Counted from the first letter of the stretch, positions 25,821 through 34,739 are shown. The stretch: DNA of 64,000 nucleotides from Oligoflexales bacterium (GCA_023301465.1 JALZUQ010000046.1:1-64000); one strand, 5' to 3'. Notes: generated by a model not told the origin, from the letters alone. Made by a program: numbers and translations.

Positions 25821-28800
25821 ATGTCTAAGTACTTTATCGTCATACTTCTTTTTATGACAGGTTTGTTCTCTCAGTTAGAGGCTGATTCATATTGCCAGTT
25901 TGAGTTTGCATATCATTCTTCAAATAATTTAATACTCAGTTCTAGCAAAGTACCTTCAAATATAAACACAAAGTCTAAGTCTTTATTTGCACCTATTGAT
26001 ATTGCTACAGCAAAAATACTTCTTGAGGATGAATGGAATGATTCAAGTTATTTTCATGCCGGCTTAGAAGAAATCCATCAAATCGGATCAGGTGAAATGG
26101 GTAAAGATGGGAGTCCTGCTGGACTAAATAATTTTACTTACAAACATATTTTTCAAAAATATAGAGCTGCAAGGTCCTTAGGAATATCACCAGAAAAAGT
26201 ACGTTTATTGATGGAGTTCGGAGTATTAGGTGGTAAAAACAAGAAAAAAAAGAAGAAGATAAAAAAAACGGTAAAGAAAAAAAACACGAAAGACGCTGAA
26301 GCTGCAAATGCCCAAGATTACCTGAATTCTAATTTTAATATTCCAAATGAATTTGTACTTCACGCTGCAGTCATGGGGACACTTTTACCTTATTTTAAAG
26401 AAAAATATGCAGATGGTGTAAGTGTAATACGTTTAGATAAAAGCCTTGTACAAAATATTATAAATGCAGTTGTCAGGGTGATCAAACCTATTGTGCTTGA
26501 AGAGTCCCGAGAAAGAGGGGTTGGAGGAGTCATAAATATTGAGTATCTTTTGGGAACGTTTTTTAGTGAAGCCACTCAAAGTGCAGATGTTGTGTATTAC
26601 AAAGGAGTGAATTTCGAAAGTGCAGAAAAATTTAATAATAAATTCCTCAAAGATTATTCAAAAGCGAAAACAAACGATGAGAAGTATCAAGCCTATATTG
26701 ACCATATCACTGCTTTTAATGATAGAGTATATTTTGTTAACTGGGGTTTTTTACTAGCAGATTTTTCGGTTTTTGATGAGAGTCAAAAGGAATGTTTAAC
26801 GAGCTTACTTCTGAGCTCTGTTTCAAAAATGAAAACGGCTTATTCTTTTAGCATGCTTAATTTCTTTTTTTACAGTGCAATTGAATCTAACAAATCAGAT
26901 TTCAATGAGTATTTTGGTCTTATAAGTTCACTCATTTATCAATATCTTGAGTATTTTAAGATGAGTCCACAGTTTAATATTACTTACCATGCAGATTTTG
27001 ATGAAGTGGGGCTTTCAACGACGAAAAGACTTATTCAATGGTCATCGTATATTAGAAATAACTTAGGAATTGGAAAAGATGCAACTGAGGATGAGTTTCT
27101 TAAAATAAAAGAGTTGCTTGTCGGTGTTAAAGTGACGAAAGCTCATGATTATGAGTTTTTAAAAACTCATTTAGGGTGGATGCTTTTTTCTGATGAGGAA
27201 ATAGAGGTTTTAGCTAATCTTGGAGAAGAAAAAGTAAATATAGTTAAATATATTTTCATTCAAACAAACAAACCGTTGGCAATTAAAAATTTTGATCTGG
27301 TGGAAAGAGGTCTTTTTCAAGGCAAGGGTCTAGTATATGAAGCGTCTTTGGAATCATTGAAGAACTTACTTGAAGATGATGGATATTCTCAAAAAGCAGA
27401 TTTGCTGTCTGCTCATATTAAAAAACAGTTGATTATCACAGACTTTAAAAATTTGCCTCATACTGTACAACAATATTTAATTCACTTTGGTAGTCTTCAT
27501 GATCTAATTCATTTGTTTGCTCGTTTAGATCTAGCTGATTTAAAAAACAATAAAGGTATTTCTAACTTAGTTGCAGAACTATCTGATAAAATTTCAAGTT
27601 TGGATAAATTACTAAAGATTGATCTGTCGTATGAAGAGTCAGATTTTTTAAAACGTTTGTTAGATAATGCAAATACTGAAATTTCCAAGCTATCACTAAT
27701 GGTTTTATTATCTCAACACAGCGATGATGCTGTGGATGGATTGTTGTTGATTTTGAATGATCATGGATATTTAAAAGAGCCATTTGTTAAAAAAGTATTT
27801 CAAAAAATGGTTGATGGGATGAGCGGTGCTTCTGCCAATATCTGGTTGAATTCGTTTTTTAACTCCCTAGACTACGTTTTTTTAAAACCTCACTTATATT
27901 CTAAGTTGTCTGAAGGGCATAAAGCAGCTCTTATTTGGAGAGAAGCAATTCAAAATGAGGGAATAAGTGAGTCAGGTCGGAATGATGCTAAGCAATCTGA
28001 GGCCATTAAAAAAAGTTTAAATATTATGATCTCAAATGTTGCATTTGATGGTACAGCTATAGAAGTTGCTTTGTCTTTAGATGATGCAGGTTTGCTGTAT
28101 AATGAAGAAATTAAAATAAAACTAAAGGCTTTCAGAAAGCAAAGAAAAGAAGCAAAAAAGCTAGAATATATCAATGCAAAGAAGCAAAATTTCTCTAAAA
28201 AATCTTCCGCAACAACAACGAGAGGGTCTGAGAAAAAAGTTACTAAAAATAAGACTTTGTCCGATTTTATCGAAAACCCAAATAGTTTCGAAATGAATGA
28301 AGCGATACAGCTAGTTCAAAGTGAAATGAAGAATGTCACTATTGCAAATCAAGAGCTTACCTTAATGGCGATGGTTTTGTTGTTAGATATGGGGCTTAAC
28401 AAAGCTTCGGTAGAGAAGAAGTCTCTTTTCTTAGATACTGTATTGCACGCTTTTCACTTAGAGCCTAAGCAGGTAATTCTAATGTTGTATTTTAAATGGA
28501 TTGTTCAGTATGCTTTTCATTTGTCAGATGATTTGTTTAGCGAGCAAGAGTTTAGTAAATGGTCTGATATTGTGGGTGGTCTTTTTCTCAAAAGTAAAAA
28601 ACCATCAGAGTTTTTGCCTTTACTCATTTCATTGTTAAGTCATTCAAATATCATCATCCGTGAATATGCTATGTCTAAACTTAATGAGTTTTTTCATCCT
28701 AAGTACGCAATAAATACTCCTACCAAAAAGTTTGTTTCTAAAATTCGTTCTGTATTTGATTTATATGATAAAATAGAAGACCCATCAGTTAAAGTCGTTT

Positions 28801-29501
28801 TAGCGGTTTTTCTTCGAGGTTTCTCAAATAATTTAGACGTTACTTTTGAGGATATCCAAAGCATTTCTTTGCCTGACGATGCGTCTATGAAGCTTTTTGA
28901 TATGTTAGAGAAAACAAAAAAACAAACGCTTCACCCTATGACAATGAGATCAATACCTCCAGACTCAAAATGGTCTGTGGTTGATACAGCAATCAATGAA
29001 AGTCATATGGGGGTCGCGTATTTAAATCGTTTTAATAACTTTTTTTCAAATAATGATAATAATTTAAGTGAACTACAAAGATTGCTCGAATCAGCTTCGA
29101 TGGAAGCTGCTTTTCACTTTGAAACCAAAGCAGGGCGAATCCCAATTGATATGACAAAAACACATGCAGGTTATGATATTTGGTCAATTGATCTGAAGAC
29201 AGGTAAGATTCGCTATATTGAAGTCAAAGCAAAAATGAAAAACACCAAGTATTTCAACGAAATTCCTATTTCAAATTATGAGCTTGAAGTTGCTGCTCAG
29301 TCTTTACAACAAGGTTTAGGTGAGTATTTTGTCTACATTGTAGATATAAACACTCGCTCGGGTGAGATGAGCCTTCATCAGTTAGAAAAAATTAATATTA
29401 AGCCACATGACCCTGATTATATAGTTTTGGGAAGTAACTCTTATGCAAGTGCTGCATATAAGAGAGATTTGCTGATGAAGCATAAAGTCAAAGAGGACTG
29501 A
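25821..29501 (+). CDS. giant exported protein with C-terminal DUF3883/nuclease-like domain
   Basis: Predicted exported protein of 1226 residues. A signal peptide (about 1-21, ending LEA) is followed by a long, mostly helical region. A lysine-rich block lies near residues 140-157. The C-terminal domain (about 1090-1205) resembles DUF3883 ('MEAAFHFETKAGRIPIDM', 'GYDIWSID', 'RYIEVKAK', 'ISNYELEVAAQSL', 'EYFVYIVDI'). D1119 with E1134-V-K1136 fits a PD-(D/E)XK nuclease core. DUF3883 is usually cytoplasmic in restriction-like and defence proteins; an export signal is odd. It may be a secreted effector or a degenerate envelope protein. Domain assignment is by eye. Confidence 0.7.
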   Translation: MSKYFIVILLFMTGLFSQLEADSYCQFEFAYHSSNNLILSSSKVPSNINTKSKSLFAPIDIATAKILLEDEWNDSSYFHAGLEEIHQIGSGEMGKDGSPAGLNNFTYKHIFQKYRAARSLGISPEKVRLLMEFGVLGGKNKKKKKKIKKTVKKKNTKDAEAANAQDYLNSNFNIPNEFVLHAAVMGTLLPYFKEKYADGVSVIRLDKSLVQNIINAVVRVIKPIVLEESRERGVGGVINIEYLLGTFFSEATQSADVVYYKGVNFESAEKFNNKFLKDYSKAKTNDEKYQAYIDHITAFNDRVYFVNWGFLLADFSVFDESQKECLTSLLLSSVSKMKTAYSFSMLNFFFYSAIESNKSDFNEYFGLISSLIYQYLEYFKMSPQFNITYHADFDEVGLSTTKRLIQWSSYIRNNLGIGKDATEDEFLKIKELLVGVKVTKAHDYEFLKTHLGWMLFSDEEIEVLANLGEEKVNIVKYIFIQTNKPLAIKNFDLVERGLFQGKGLVYEASLESLKNLLEDDGYSQKADLLSAHIKKQLIITDFKNLPHTVQQYLIHFGSLHDLIHLFARLDLADLKNNKGISNLVAELSDKISSLDKLLKIDLSYEESDFLKRLLDNANTEISKLSLMVLLSQHSDDAVDGLLLILNDHGYLKEPFVKKVFQKMVDGMSGASANIWLNSFFNSLDYVFLKPHLYSKLSEGHKAALIWREAIQNEGISESGRNDAKQSEAIKKSLNIMISNVAFDGTAIEVALSLDDAGLLYNEEIKIKLKAFRKQRKEAKKLEYINAKKQNFSKKSSATTTRGSEKKVTKNKTLSDFIENPNSFEMNEAIQLVQSEMKNVTIANQELTLMAMVLLLDMGLNKASVEKKSLFLDTVLHAFHLEPKQVILMLYFKWIVQYAFHLSDDLFSEQEFSKWSDIVGGLFLKSKKPSEFLPLLISLLSHSNIIIREYAMSKLNEFFHPKYAINTPTKKFVSKIRSVFDLYDKIEDPSVKVVLAVFLRGFSNNLDVTFEDIQSISLPDDASMKLFDMLEKTKKQTLHPMTMRSIPPDSKWSVVDTAINESHMGVAYLNRFNNFFSNNDNNLSELQRLLESASMEAAFHFETKAGRIPIDMTKTHAGYDIWSIDLKTGKIRYIEVKAKMKNTKYFNEIPISNYELEVAAQSLQQGLGEYFVYIVDINTRSGEMSLHQLEKINIKPHDPDYIVLGSNSYASAAYKRDLLMKHKVKED

Positions 29502-29621
29502 GAAAAATACTAGGTATTTACGTCCTATTGGTCCTAAGCTGTTTCTCTGTTAACCATTCTTACTTTTTGTGGTTCATATCTGGCTTTGATGCTGTCATCA
29601 TACTCTGATAAAGGAGTATTT

Positions 29622-30437
29622 ATGGAACTATCAAAAATCACAAATCTTCGGGGAAAATTATCTTGGCCAATGATCATATGGATGATTGTAGCTCACTCTT
29701 TAGCGGTTGCTGGGTTGTTCTATATGAATATTCCAAACCTGATCATTTTTTTGGTCCTATATTTTATGACTGGTTGTTTAGGGATTTGTATTGGTTACCA
29801 CCGTTTACTAACTCACCGCAGTTTTAAAACAACAAAATGGTTGCGAAGGTTTTTTGCTACTTGCGGAACTCTGGCTCTTCAAGGAGGCCCATCAGATTGG
29901 GTAGGTGATCATCGTTTACATCACGTAGCTTCTGATACAGAAGCTGATCCACATAATGCAAAACAAGGGTTTTGGCACAGCCATATGGGTTGGATATTCT
30001 TTAGGTATCCAGAAAAAGTGAAAAAATCAGTGCGTAAACTATGCCGTGATATTCAAGTAGATCCCTACTTACGTTTTTTAGATTCTGCCTTTGCACAGAT
30101 TGGTTTGCAGGTTGCAGTTGGTCTTATTCTGCTAGCTTTCTTCGGATGGAGTGGGGTCCTTTGTGGTGTTTTTCTTCGTTTAGTGACACTTTATCACGCT
30201 ACTTGGTTTGTAAACAGCCTTTGTCACTTAAAGGGGTACACTTCCTTTAAAACAAAGACTTTAGCAAAAAACAATTGGTTTGTGGCTTTGTTGGCATGGG
30301 GTGAAGGTTGGCATAATAATCATCATGCAGATGAACATAGAGTTCGAGCTGGGCTAAGTTGGTGGGAGTTTGATGCAAGTTATATCGTCATAAGAACTTT
30401 GTCATTTTTTGGATTAACTTGGGGCTTAAAGCGTTAG
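29622..30437 (+). CDS. membrane fatty acid desaturase (acyl-CoA delta-9 type)
   Basis: Introduces a double bond into a saturated acyl chain, adjusting membrane fluidity. The product is 271 residues from ATG 29622, with AAGGAG 5 nt upstream; an upstream TTG/ATG adds 12 residues. The three histidine boxes of the type 1 di-iron desaturases are complete: HRLLTHR, DHRLHH and WHNNHH, plus a histidine in NSLCH. Hydrophobic helices alternate with these boxes as expected. Electron donor genes are not adjacent. It converges on a barrel protein gene. Confidence 0.93.
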   Translation: MELSKITNLRGKLSWPMIIWMIVAHSLAVAGLFYMNIPNLIIFLVLYFMTGCLGICIGYHRLLTHRSFKTTKWLRRFFATCGTLALQGGPSDWVGDHRLHHVASDTEADPHNAKQGFWHSHMGWIFFRYPEKVKKSVRKLCRDIQVDPYLRFLDSAFAQIGLQVAVGLILLAFFGWSGVLCGVFLRLVTLYHATWFVNSLCHLKGYTSFKTKTLAKNNWFVALLAWGEGWHNNHHADEHRVRAGLSWWEFDASYIVIRTLSFFGLTWGLKR

Positions 30438-30455
30438 TTTTAATCCCAAGTTTTT
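30416..30455 (+). terminator. terminator overlapping the desaturase stop
   Basis: AACTTGGG (30416-30423) and CCCAAGTT (30445-30452) form an 8-bp stem followed by a short T-run. The loop is 21 nt and holds a smaller GCTTAAAGC hairpin. The left arm encodes the desaturase's last residues. Confidence 0.5.
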
Positions 30456-31351
30456 AGATAAGCTAAAGAAAAACCCTTTGAAATAGTTGTGTTAAAAGAG
30501 TTAAAATGTCCACCGCTAGTATATGAAAACTTTAAATTATCTGTTTTGTTCCACTTAAGATCCACGGTAGTAAAAAAACTATGGTTGATTGATCTTGAGT
30601 CTGGTGCTTTTATGTCATTATCATATCTATAATGCCCATATAGGTGGTTATATCCTGCTAACACTCTGACAGACGAAAAAAGCTTAACCCCCGTAGTGAG
30701 AGAAGACGCTAATTTCCAAGGAGGGTTTATCATCTCATCGAGGACTTCTGATTTAAATCCATAGTTTATAGATTGAGTGACTCCCAGTAGTAACTTGTTC
30801 TTGTCGTTCCAGATATCATAGCCAAGATTGATTTCATGAAACTCGCTTCCAAAAACATCGACTAGGTCTCTTGTTTGACTTTCGCTTCGTGCTGTTACTA
30901 TTTTTGGTGTGTATGAAAAAAGTAGTTGAACTTGGGGTAATAAAACTTTGCTTTGATTGGGTTGCCATAAAGTGAGTCTACCCCCAACATTTGGGTTTGT
31001 AAAAAAAGAGGCCTGGTCTTTATTGCTAGATTGTGACGAATAACTTCCATATAGGCCAAAATACAAGGAAGGGGTAAGTCTGACTGCTAGCCCAATATCT
31101 GCAGAGGATTTTTGTGAAACTAACGGGTTATTGGTAAGTAGGCCTTTCGTGGTGATTGCGTTTGAAATAGTGATGTCACGATAACCAACATAAGACTTTA
31201 TGTTTTCAGACTGACCCATGTAGATATCGGCACCTTTTCCTCTGCTGCATGATGCACATGCAAGTAGGGGCTCTGGCAAGACATAACAAAAGGTGAGCAT
31301 TGCTGAAACAATTAGGTACCAGCTGTTCTTTTTGCGAGAGGTATTTGACAT
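30440..31351 (-). CDS. outer-membrane beta-barrel with N-terminal CxxC
   Basis: Exported protein of 303 residues; ATG 31351 is chosen, though a TTG at 31381 would overlap the upstream gene's stop. After the signal peptide the mature protein begins with a cysteine cluster (ACASCSRGKG), then continuous amphipathic beta strands ('LAVRLTPSLYFGLYGSYSS', 'LLLGVTQSINYGF', 'RVLAGYNHLYGHYRY', 'NLKFSYTSGG'). Barrels with a similar Cys-rich start occur next to metal or redox lipoproteins; here the upstream neighbour is a FixH/YtkA-like lipoprotein. A copper- or redox-related role is inference. Confidence 0.7.
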   Translation of the reverse strand: MSNTSRKKNSWYLIVSAMLTFCYVLPEPLLACASCSRGKGADIYMGQSENIKSYVGYRDITISNAITTKGLLTNNPLVSQKSSADIGLAVRLTPSLYFGLYGSYSSQSSNKDQASFFTNPNVGGRLTLWQPNQSKVLLPQVQLLFSYTPKIVTARSESQTRDLVDVFGSEFHEINLGYDIWNDKNKLLLGVTQSINYGFKSEVLDEMINPPWKLASSLTTGVKLFSSVRVLAGYNHLYGHYRYDNDIKAPDSRSINHSFFTTVDLKWNKTDNLKFSYTSGGHFNSFNTTISKGFSLAYLKTWD

Positions 31352-31373
31352 GGTGCCGAAGATAATCACTTGG

Positions 31374-31853
31374 TTATTCAACCTCAGTATTGATGGTAAA
31401 CTTATAAGTTGTGCCGTTATGCTTTACGTGAACAAAAATATCCCAATTTCCTTCCATATGGAAATATAGACTTTGGGCTTTAGTCTCGCTAGTGGTTTCG
31501 GTGAACGTAAGATTTTGCTTAGGCTGATAGCCGCAACAAGTCATTTTAGGTTGAACTTTCGTGGTATCAGTACTTTTCATGTCTACGCTCTCGGTAGCCG
31601 TTTTAAGGCGGATTTTCAATGTATTGGTCTGATTATCACCTTTTGTAAACTTTTTCGGGTCCAATTGGTAGCCAAGTTGAACCGTTTTCGTGGAGTCCCA
31701 AATCCAAGTAATCTCATCTTCATTGGTATCGTCAGTGTTTTTGGCCGTCGCTTCAAATGACTCTTGAGTATTAAAAGTTCTTGTTTTGTCAGTTTCTGGT
31801 TCAGACCCGCATGCTGCTAGAATAAAAAGAATGTTAAGCGTGATAAATTTCAT
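31374..31853 (-). CDS. FixH/YtkA-like lipoprotein
   Basis: Lipoprotein of 159 residues with lipobox LAAC (Cys15) and a strong ribosome site (AAAGGAG) before the ATG. An acidic linker leads to a single beta-sandwich domain whose end is typical of FixH/YtkA-like proteins ('SLYFHMEGNWDIFVHVKHNG', then 'TYKFTINTEV'). A Cys pair (MTCCGYQP) lies where related domains often have Met/His residues, suggesting metal binding. It shares an operon with the CxxC barrel protein downstream. Confidence 0.7.
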   Translation of the reverse strand: MKFITLNILFILAACGSEPETDKTRTFNTQESFEATAKNTDDTNEDEITWIWDSTKTVQLGYQLDPKKFTKGDNQTNTLKIRLKTATESVDMKSTDTTKVQPKMTCCGYQPKQNLTFTETTSETKAQSLYFHMEGNWDIFVHVKHNGTTYKFTINTEVE

Positions 31854-32365
31854 TTTCTCTCCTTTTGTTACCCTATATTATTAGAAGAAGTATGCCTGAA
31901 GGTCAATAAGAATCGCATGATTGAATTACATAACTTCCTGTATTTATTAATAAAAAATAAATAATGGGAACATTGCTCTATGGATATGGGGAGAAGTTTT
32001 ATCGAGTTCAAATTTTGAAACTAATTTTTTTAAATTTTGAAACTTAACTTACTTTGGCCGCAATCTATGAAATTAGTGTTTATGAGCCCTAAAAAAAATA
32101 GTGGTTCCAAAAAATATTTTTTTGGAGGATGGATTTTGAATTTTCAAATGGGTGAAAAGTCTTGAAACCATTGATAGGGCTGTAAAATAAGGTTTTTTCT
32201 GAGTTTGGTTTTGGGTGGCAATTAAGGTTGATTTGAGGTTTGTTTTTACCAAAATTAGATTAATCTATAAAAATAGGGTTTTTTTTGTGTTTTATGCTTG
32301 ATATTAAGAAATGAATTGTTTATGTTTGAGGTACATTGATTTTAATTTTGGAAGGAAATCCACAA
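31854..32365. promoter_or_regulatory. 512-bp divergent region with repeated TTTGAA/TTCAAA motifs
   Basis: Very AT-rich gap between the FixH-like lipoprotein and the HU-like gene; no gene seen. The 13-bp sequence AAATTTTGAAACT occurs twice (32010-32022 and 32032-32044), 22 bp apart, about two helical turns. The first copy is part of a palindrome, TTCAAA-T-TTTGAA. A third element, TTTGAA-TT-TTCAAA, lies at 32135-32148. They may be operator sites for one regulator. Confidence 0.4.
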
Positions 32366-32884
32366 ATGGCAAGAAAAAAGACTAAGAAAAAAGCGACTAA
32401 GCGTAAAGTAGCTCCTAAAAAGACAACTCGCAAAGCAACAAAAAAAGCAGCTCCTAAAAGAAAAGCGGCAGCTAAGAAAAAAGCTCCAGCTAAGAAAAAA
32501 GCGGTAGCTAAGAAAACAGTTGCAAAAAAGACTGTTGCTAAAAAAGTAGCGGTAAAGATCCCAGCACGTTTTACTGCTGCTTCTAAGCCACGTACTAAGA
32601 GCCAGATCTTCTCTATGATCTCTGAGCACACTGGATTAGCAAAAAAAGACGTTACTAACGTTTTCGAATGCCTAGAAAAAGCAATTTCTGCTGACATGGG
32701 TACTCGTGGACCAAAAGTATTTACTGTTCCTAACTTAATGAAAGTTACAGTAAAGCGTAAGCCTGCGACAAAAGCTCGTAAAGGTATCAACCCGTTCACT
32801 GGCGAAGAGATGATGTTCAAAGCTAAGCCAGCTCGTAACGTTGTTAAAGTAAGAGCACTTAAGAAACTTAAGGACATGGTTTAA
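32366..32884 (+). CDS. HU-like DNA-binding protein with lysine-rich N-terminal tail
   Basis: Nucleoid protein of 172 residues. ATG 32366 follows GGAAGGAAA at 7 nt spacing. Residues 1-70 are a histone H1-like tail made of Lys/Ala/Pro repeats (AKKKAPAKKKAVAKK and similar). Residues about 75-172 resemble HU/IHF: an N-terminal helical part ('SKPRTKSQIFSMISEHTGLAK', 'VFECLEKAISADM') and the usual end ('GINPFTGEEMMFKAKPA', 'VRALKKLKDMV'). HU dimers bend and compact DNA; the tail would add charge-based condensation. It is a single-gene unit with a terminator. Confidence 0.9.
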   Translation: MARKKTKKKATKRKVAPKKTTRKATKKAAPKRKAAAKKKAPAKKKAVAKKTVAKKTVAKKVAVKIPARFTAASKPRTKSQIFSMISEHTGLAKKDVTNVFECLEKAISADMGTRGPKVFTVPNLMKVTVKRKPATKARKGINPFTGEEMMFKAKPARNVVKVRALKKLKDMV

Positions 32885-32925
32885 TCCATACCTTTTTCTT
32901 AAAGAGTTTTATTTTATAAAGCTTC

Positions 32926-32958
32926 AAAAGAGTCCGATTTTATTTTCGGGCTCTTTTT
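32926..32958 (+). terminator. intrinsic terminator after the HU-like gene
   Basis: AAAAGAGTCCGA (32926-32937), an 8-nt loop and TCGGGCTCTTTT (32946-32957) form a 12-bp stem with one G-T pair, ending in a T-run. It ends about 20 bp before the next gene's start. Confidence 0.88.
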
Positions 32959-32978
32959 TTATGTGAGGAGGTTACTGA

Positions 32979-33956
32979 TTGTTCAATGTATTCAAACAGG
33001 TGGATGAACAATTTTTGTCCATGAGGCCAGAAGAACTATCAAAAAAGTACCAAGATATATCGCTGATACATCTAGAAAAAGGTAGTTCAGCTCGGACATT
33101 CGTTGTTTCAGTGTTGATACATGGTAACGAGAAATCTTCTTTTAAAATTCTACAAGGTTTTTTAGCTTACCTTCAATCTTCAGGTCTAGATTACTCGTTG
33201 CTGATTCTTTTGGGTAATCTTAGTGGCACTAAAGACTCTATGAGACATTTGAAGTGTCAGCCTGACTTTAATAGAATTTGGATTGACCCACCGGCCAAAT
33301 ATAGAGATAGGGTTTTACATGCTCTTCAATATATTAGAGGCTTGAACCCTTATTGTTTGATTGACTTGCATAATAATACGGGATCAAACCCTCCGTATGC
33401 ATGTATTTCAACTCTAGACAAAAAGAGTATTGGTTTGGCTTCCCTTTTTTCTGGAAGTGTTGTCTATTTTCCAAAAAAATTAGGTCTTTTGATAGATGAA
33501 ACAGCAGGAGATTTTCCGTCAGTTGTCTTTGAGTGCGGTGTAAGCATGGATCCAAAGCCTATTGATCTAGCGATTCGTTTTCTAAAGCAAGTGATTCACC
33601 AGCCATGGAGTTACGAAGAACTTCATAGATTAGGGGAGTCAGTCAAACCTCAAAAAACAGTGGGCAGGTTTCTTATTATTGGTGCAAGCTCTAAAGAAAC
33701 AATTGGCTTTGAGCTTGCTTCAAACATCGAATCCAAAAATTTCAAAGGCTTTCTCTCTGGTGATGAGTTTGCCAAAGGGCCAAAGGTTTCATCCATTCGT
33801 TATGTTGCAGATTCAGGCGAGGATCTCACGTCAGAGATATTTATTTGTGAGGGTGAGAGTTTGCGTTTCAAAAAAAACGTGTATCCTTGCATGCTTACAA
33901 CAAATTTGGATGTTGCATTAAGTGATTGTATTGGTTATCTGCTTGAAGAGGTATAG
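32979..33956 (+). CDS. AstE/aspartoacylase-like zinc hydrolase
   Basis: Member of the M14-fold succinylglutamate desuccinylase/aspartoacylase group, 325 residues, cytoplasmic. Zinc ligands are visible as H48 and E51 (HGNE) and H131 (DLHNNT); the catalytic glutamate is E185 (FECG). The C-terminal half is a beta-rich domain seen in the same group. The TTG start has GAGGAGGT 6 nt upstream. The substrate cannot be told. The next gene is speD, 45 bp away, so an N-acylated amino acid or amine is possible, but that is inference. Confidence 0.8.
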   Translation: MFNVFKQVDEQFLSMRPEELSKKYQDISLIHLEKGSSARTFVVSVLIHGNEKSSFKILQGFLAYLQSSGLDYSLLILLGNLSGTKDSMRHLKCQPDFNRIWIDPPAKYRDRVLHALQYIRGLNPYCLIDLHNNTGSNPPYACISTLDKKSIGLASLFSGSVVYFPKKLGLLIDETAGDFPSVVFECGVSMDPKPIDLAIRFLKQVIHQPWSYEELHRLGESVKPQKTVGRFLIIGASSKETIGFELASNIESKNFKGFLSGDEFAKGPKVSSIRYVADSGEDLTSEIFICEGESLRFKKNVYPCMLTTNLDVALSDCIGYLLEEV

Positions 33957-34001
33957 AATACCTGTCTGTCTAATTGGTTAATTGTCGAATTTGGAGCATA
34001 G

Positions 34002-34739
34002 ATGAAGTTAGAAGGTTTTAATAATTTAACAAAATGTCTGAGTTTTAATTTATACGATTTTTGCGTAGCCAGTAATGAGTCTGAAAGACAAAGTTATGTT
34101 AAGTTTTTGAAAGAGCATTACTCAGCTCCAGCTATCACAAAGTCATTAAAAGGCATATGCAACATCATTGAAGCAAATGTTTTGAGTGTTTCTGACCAAG
34201 ACTATGACCCTTGGGGGGCTAGCTCACTTGTACTAATGAGTGACCTTAAAGGCTCTGGGGTTCAGGGTGGGGCATCTTCTTCAATGCACCTTGATAAAAG
34301 TCATATTTGTGCCCATACATATCCAGACTTTGATCATCAAAATGATATTTGTTCCATACGCATAGATATTGATATCGCCACTTGCGGTGAGATTTCTCCA
34401 TTAAATGCTCTTAACTATATGTTTAAAAGCTTTGATACAGATATTGTTGTCATTGATTATGTTGTAAGAGGATTTACGAGAGATGATCAAGGCAAAAGAA
34501 TATTTATGGATCATGAGGTCAGGAGTATTCAAGATTATATAGATCCATCGATAGCTTCACAGTATGAATCTGTAGATTTAAATATTTCCAGTGATAATAT
34601 TTGGCAAACCAAGATGCAGCGTTCCAAATTTGATGTAGATGAGTATTTTGTTGATCCCAAATCGTATGAAGGCAAGAAAAATGGGATCATCAAAAATATC
34701 CAAAAAGAAATGCGAGATATTTTGTTTATGCGTTCTTAA
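34002..34739 (+). CDS. speD: S-adenosylmethionine decarboxylase proenzyme, enterobacterial type
   Basis: Decarboxylates S-adenosylmethionine to supply aminopropyl groups for spermidine. The 245-residue proenzyme self-cleaves before a serine that becomes the pyruvoyl group. The site is visible as DKSHICAHTYPD, with S100 expected to become pyruvoyl. 'DIDIATCGEISPLNALNYMF' and 'VVIDYVVRGFTRD' match the larger E. coli-type SpeD, not the short Bacillus/Thermotoga form. The spermidine synthase gene speE is not adjacent. Confidence 0.93.
   Translation: MKLEGFNNLTKCLSFNLYDFCVASNESERQSYVKFLKEHYSAPAITKSLKGICNIIEANVLSVSDQDYDPWGASSLVLMSDLKGSGVQGGASSSMHLDKSHICAHTYPDFDHQNDICSIRIDIDIATCGEISPLNALNYMFKSFDTDIVVIDYVVRGFTRDDQGKRIFMDHEVRSIQDYIDPSIASQYESVDLNISSDNIWQTKMQRSKFDVDEYFVDPKSYEGKKNGIIKNIQKEMRDILFMRS

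Noticed and set aside
29502-29560. Hairpin AAATAC-TAG-GTATTT after the giant gene as a terminator
   Set aside because: Only 6 AT-rich pairs and no T-run follows.
32320-32877. Long open frame on the strand opposite the HU-like gene
   Set aside because: It is the mirror of the repetitive Lys/Ala coding sequence; the HU-like product has clear homology and a strong ribosome site.
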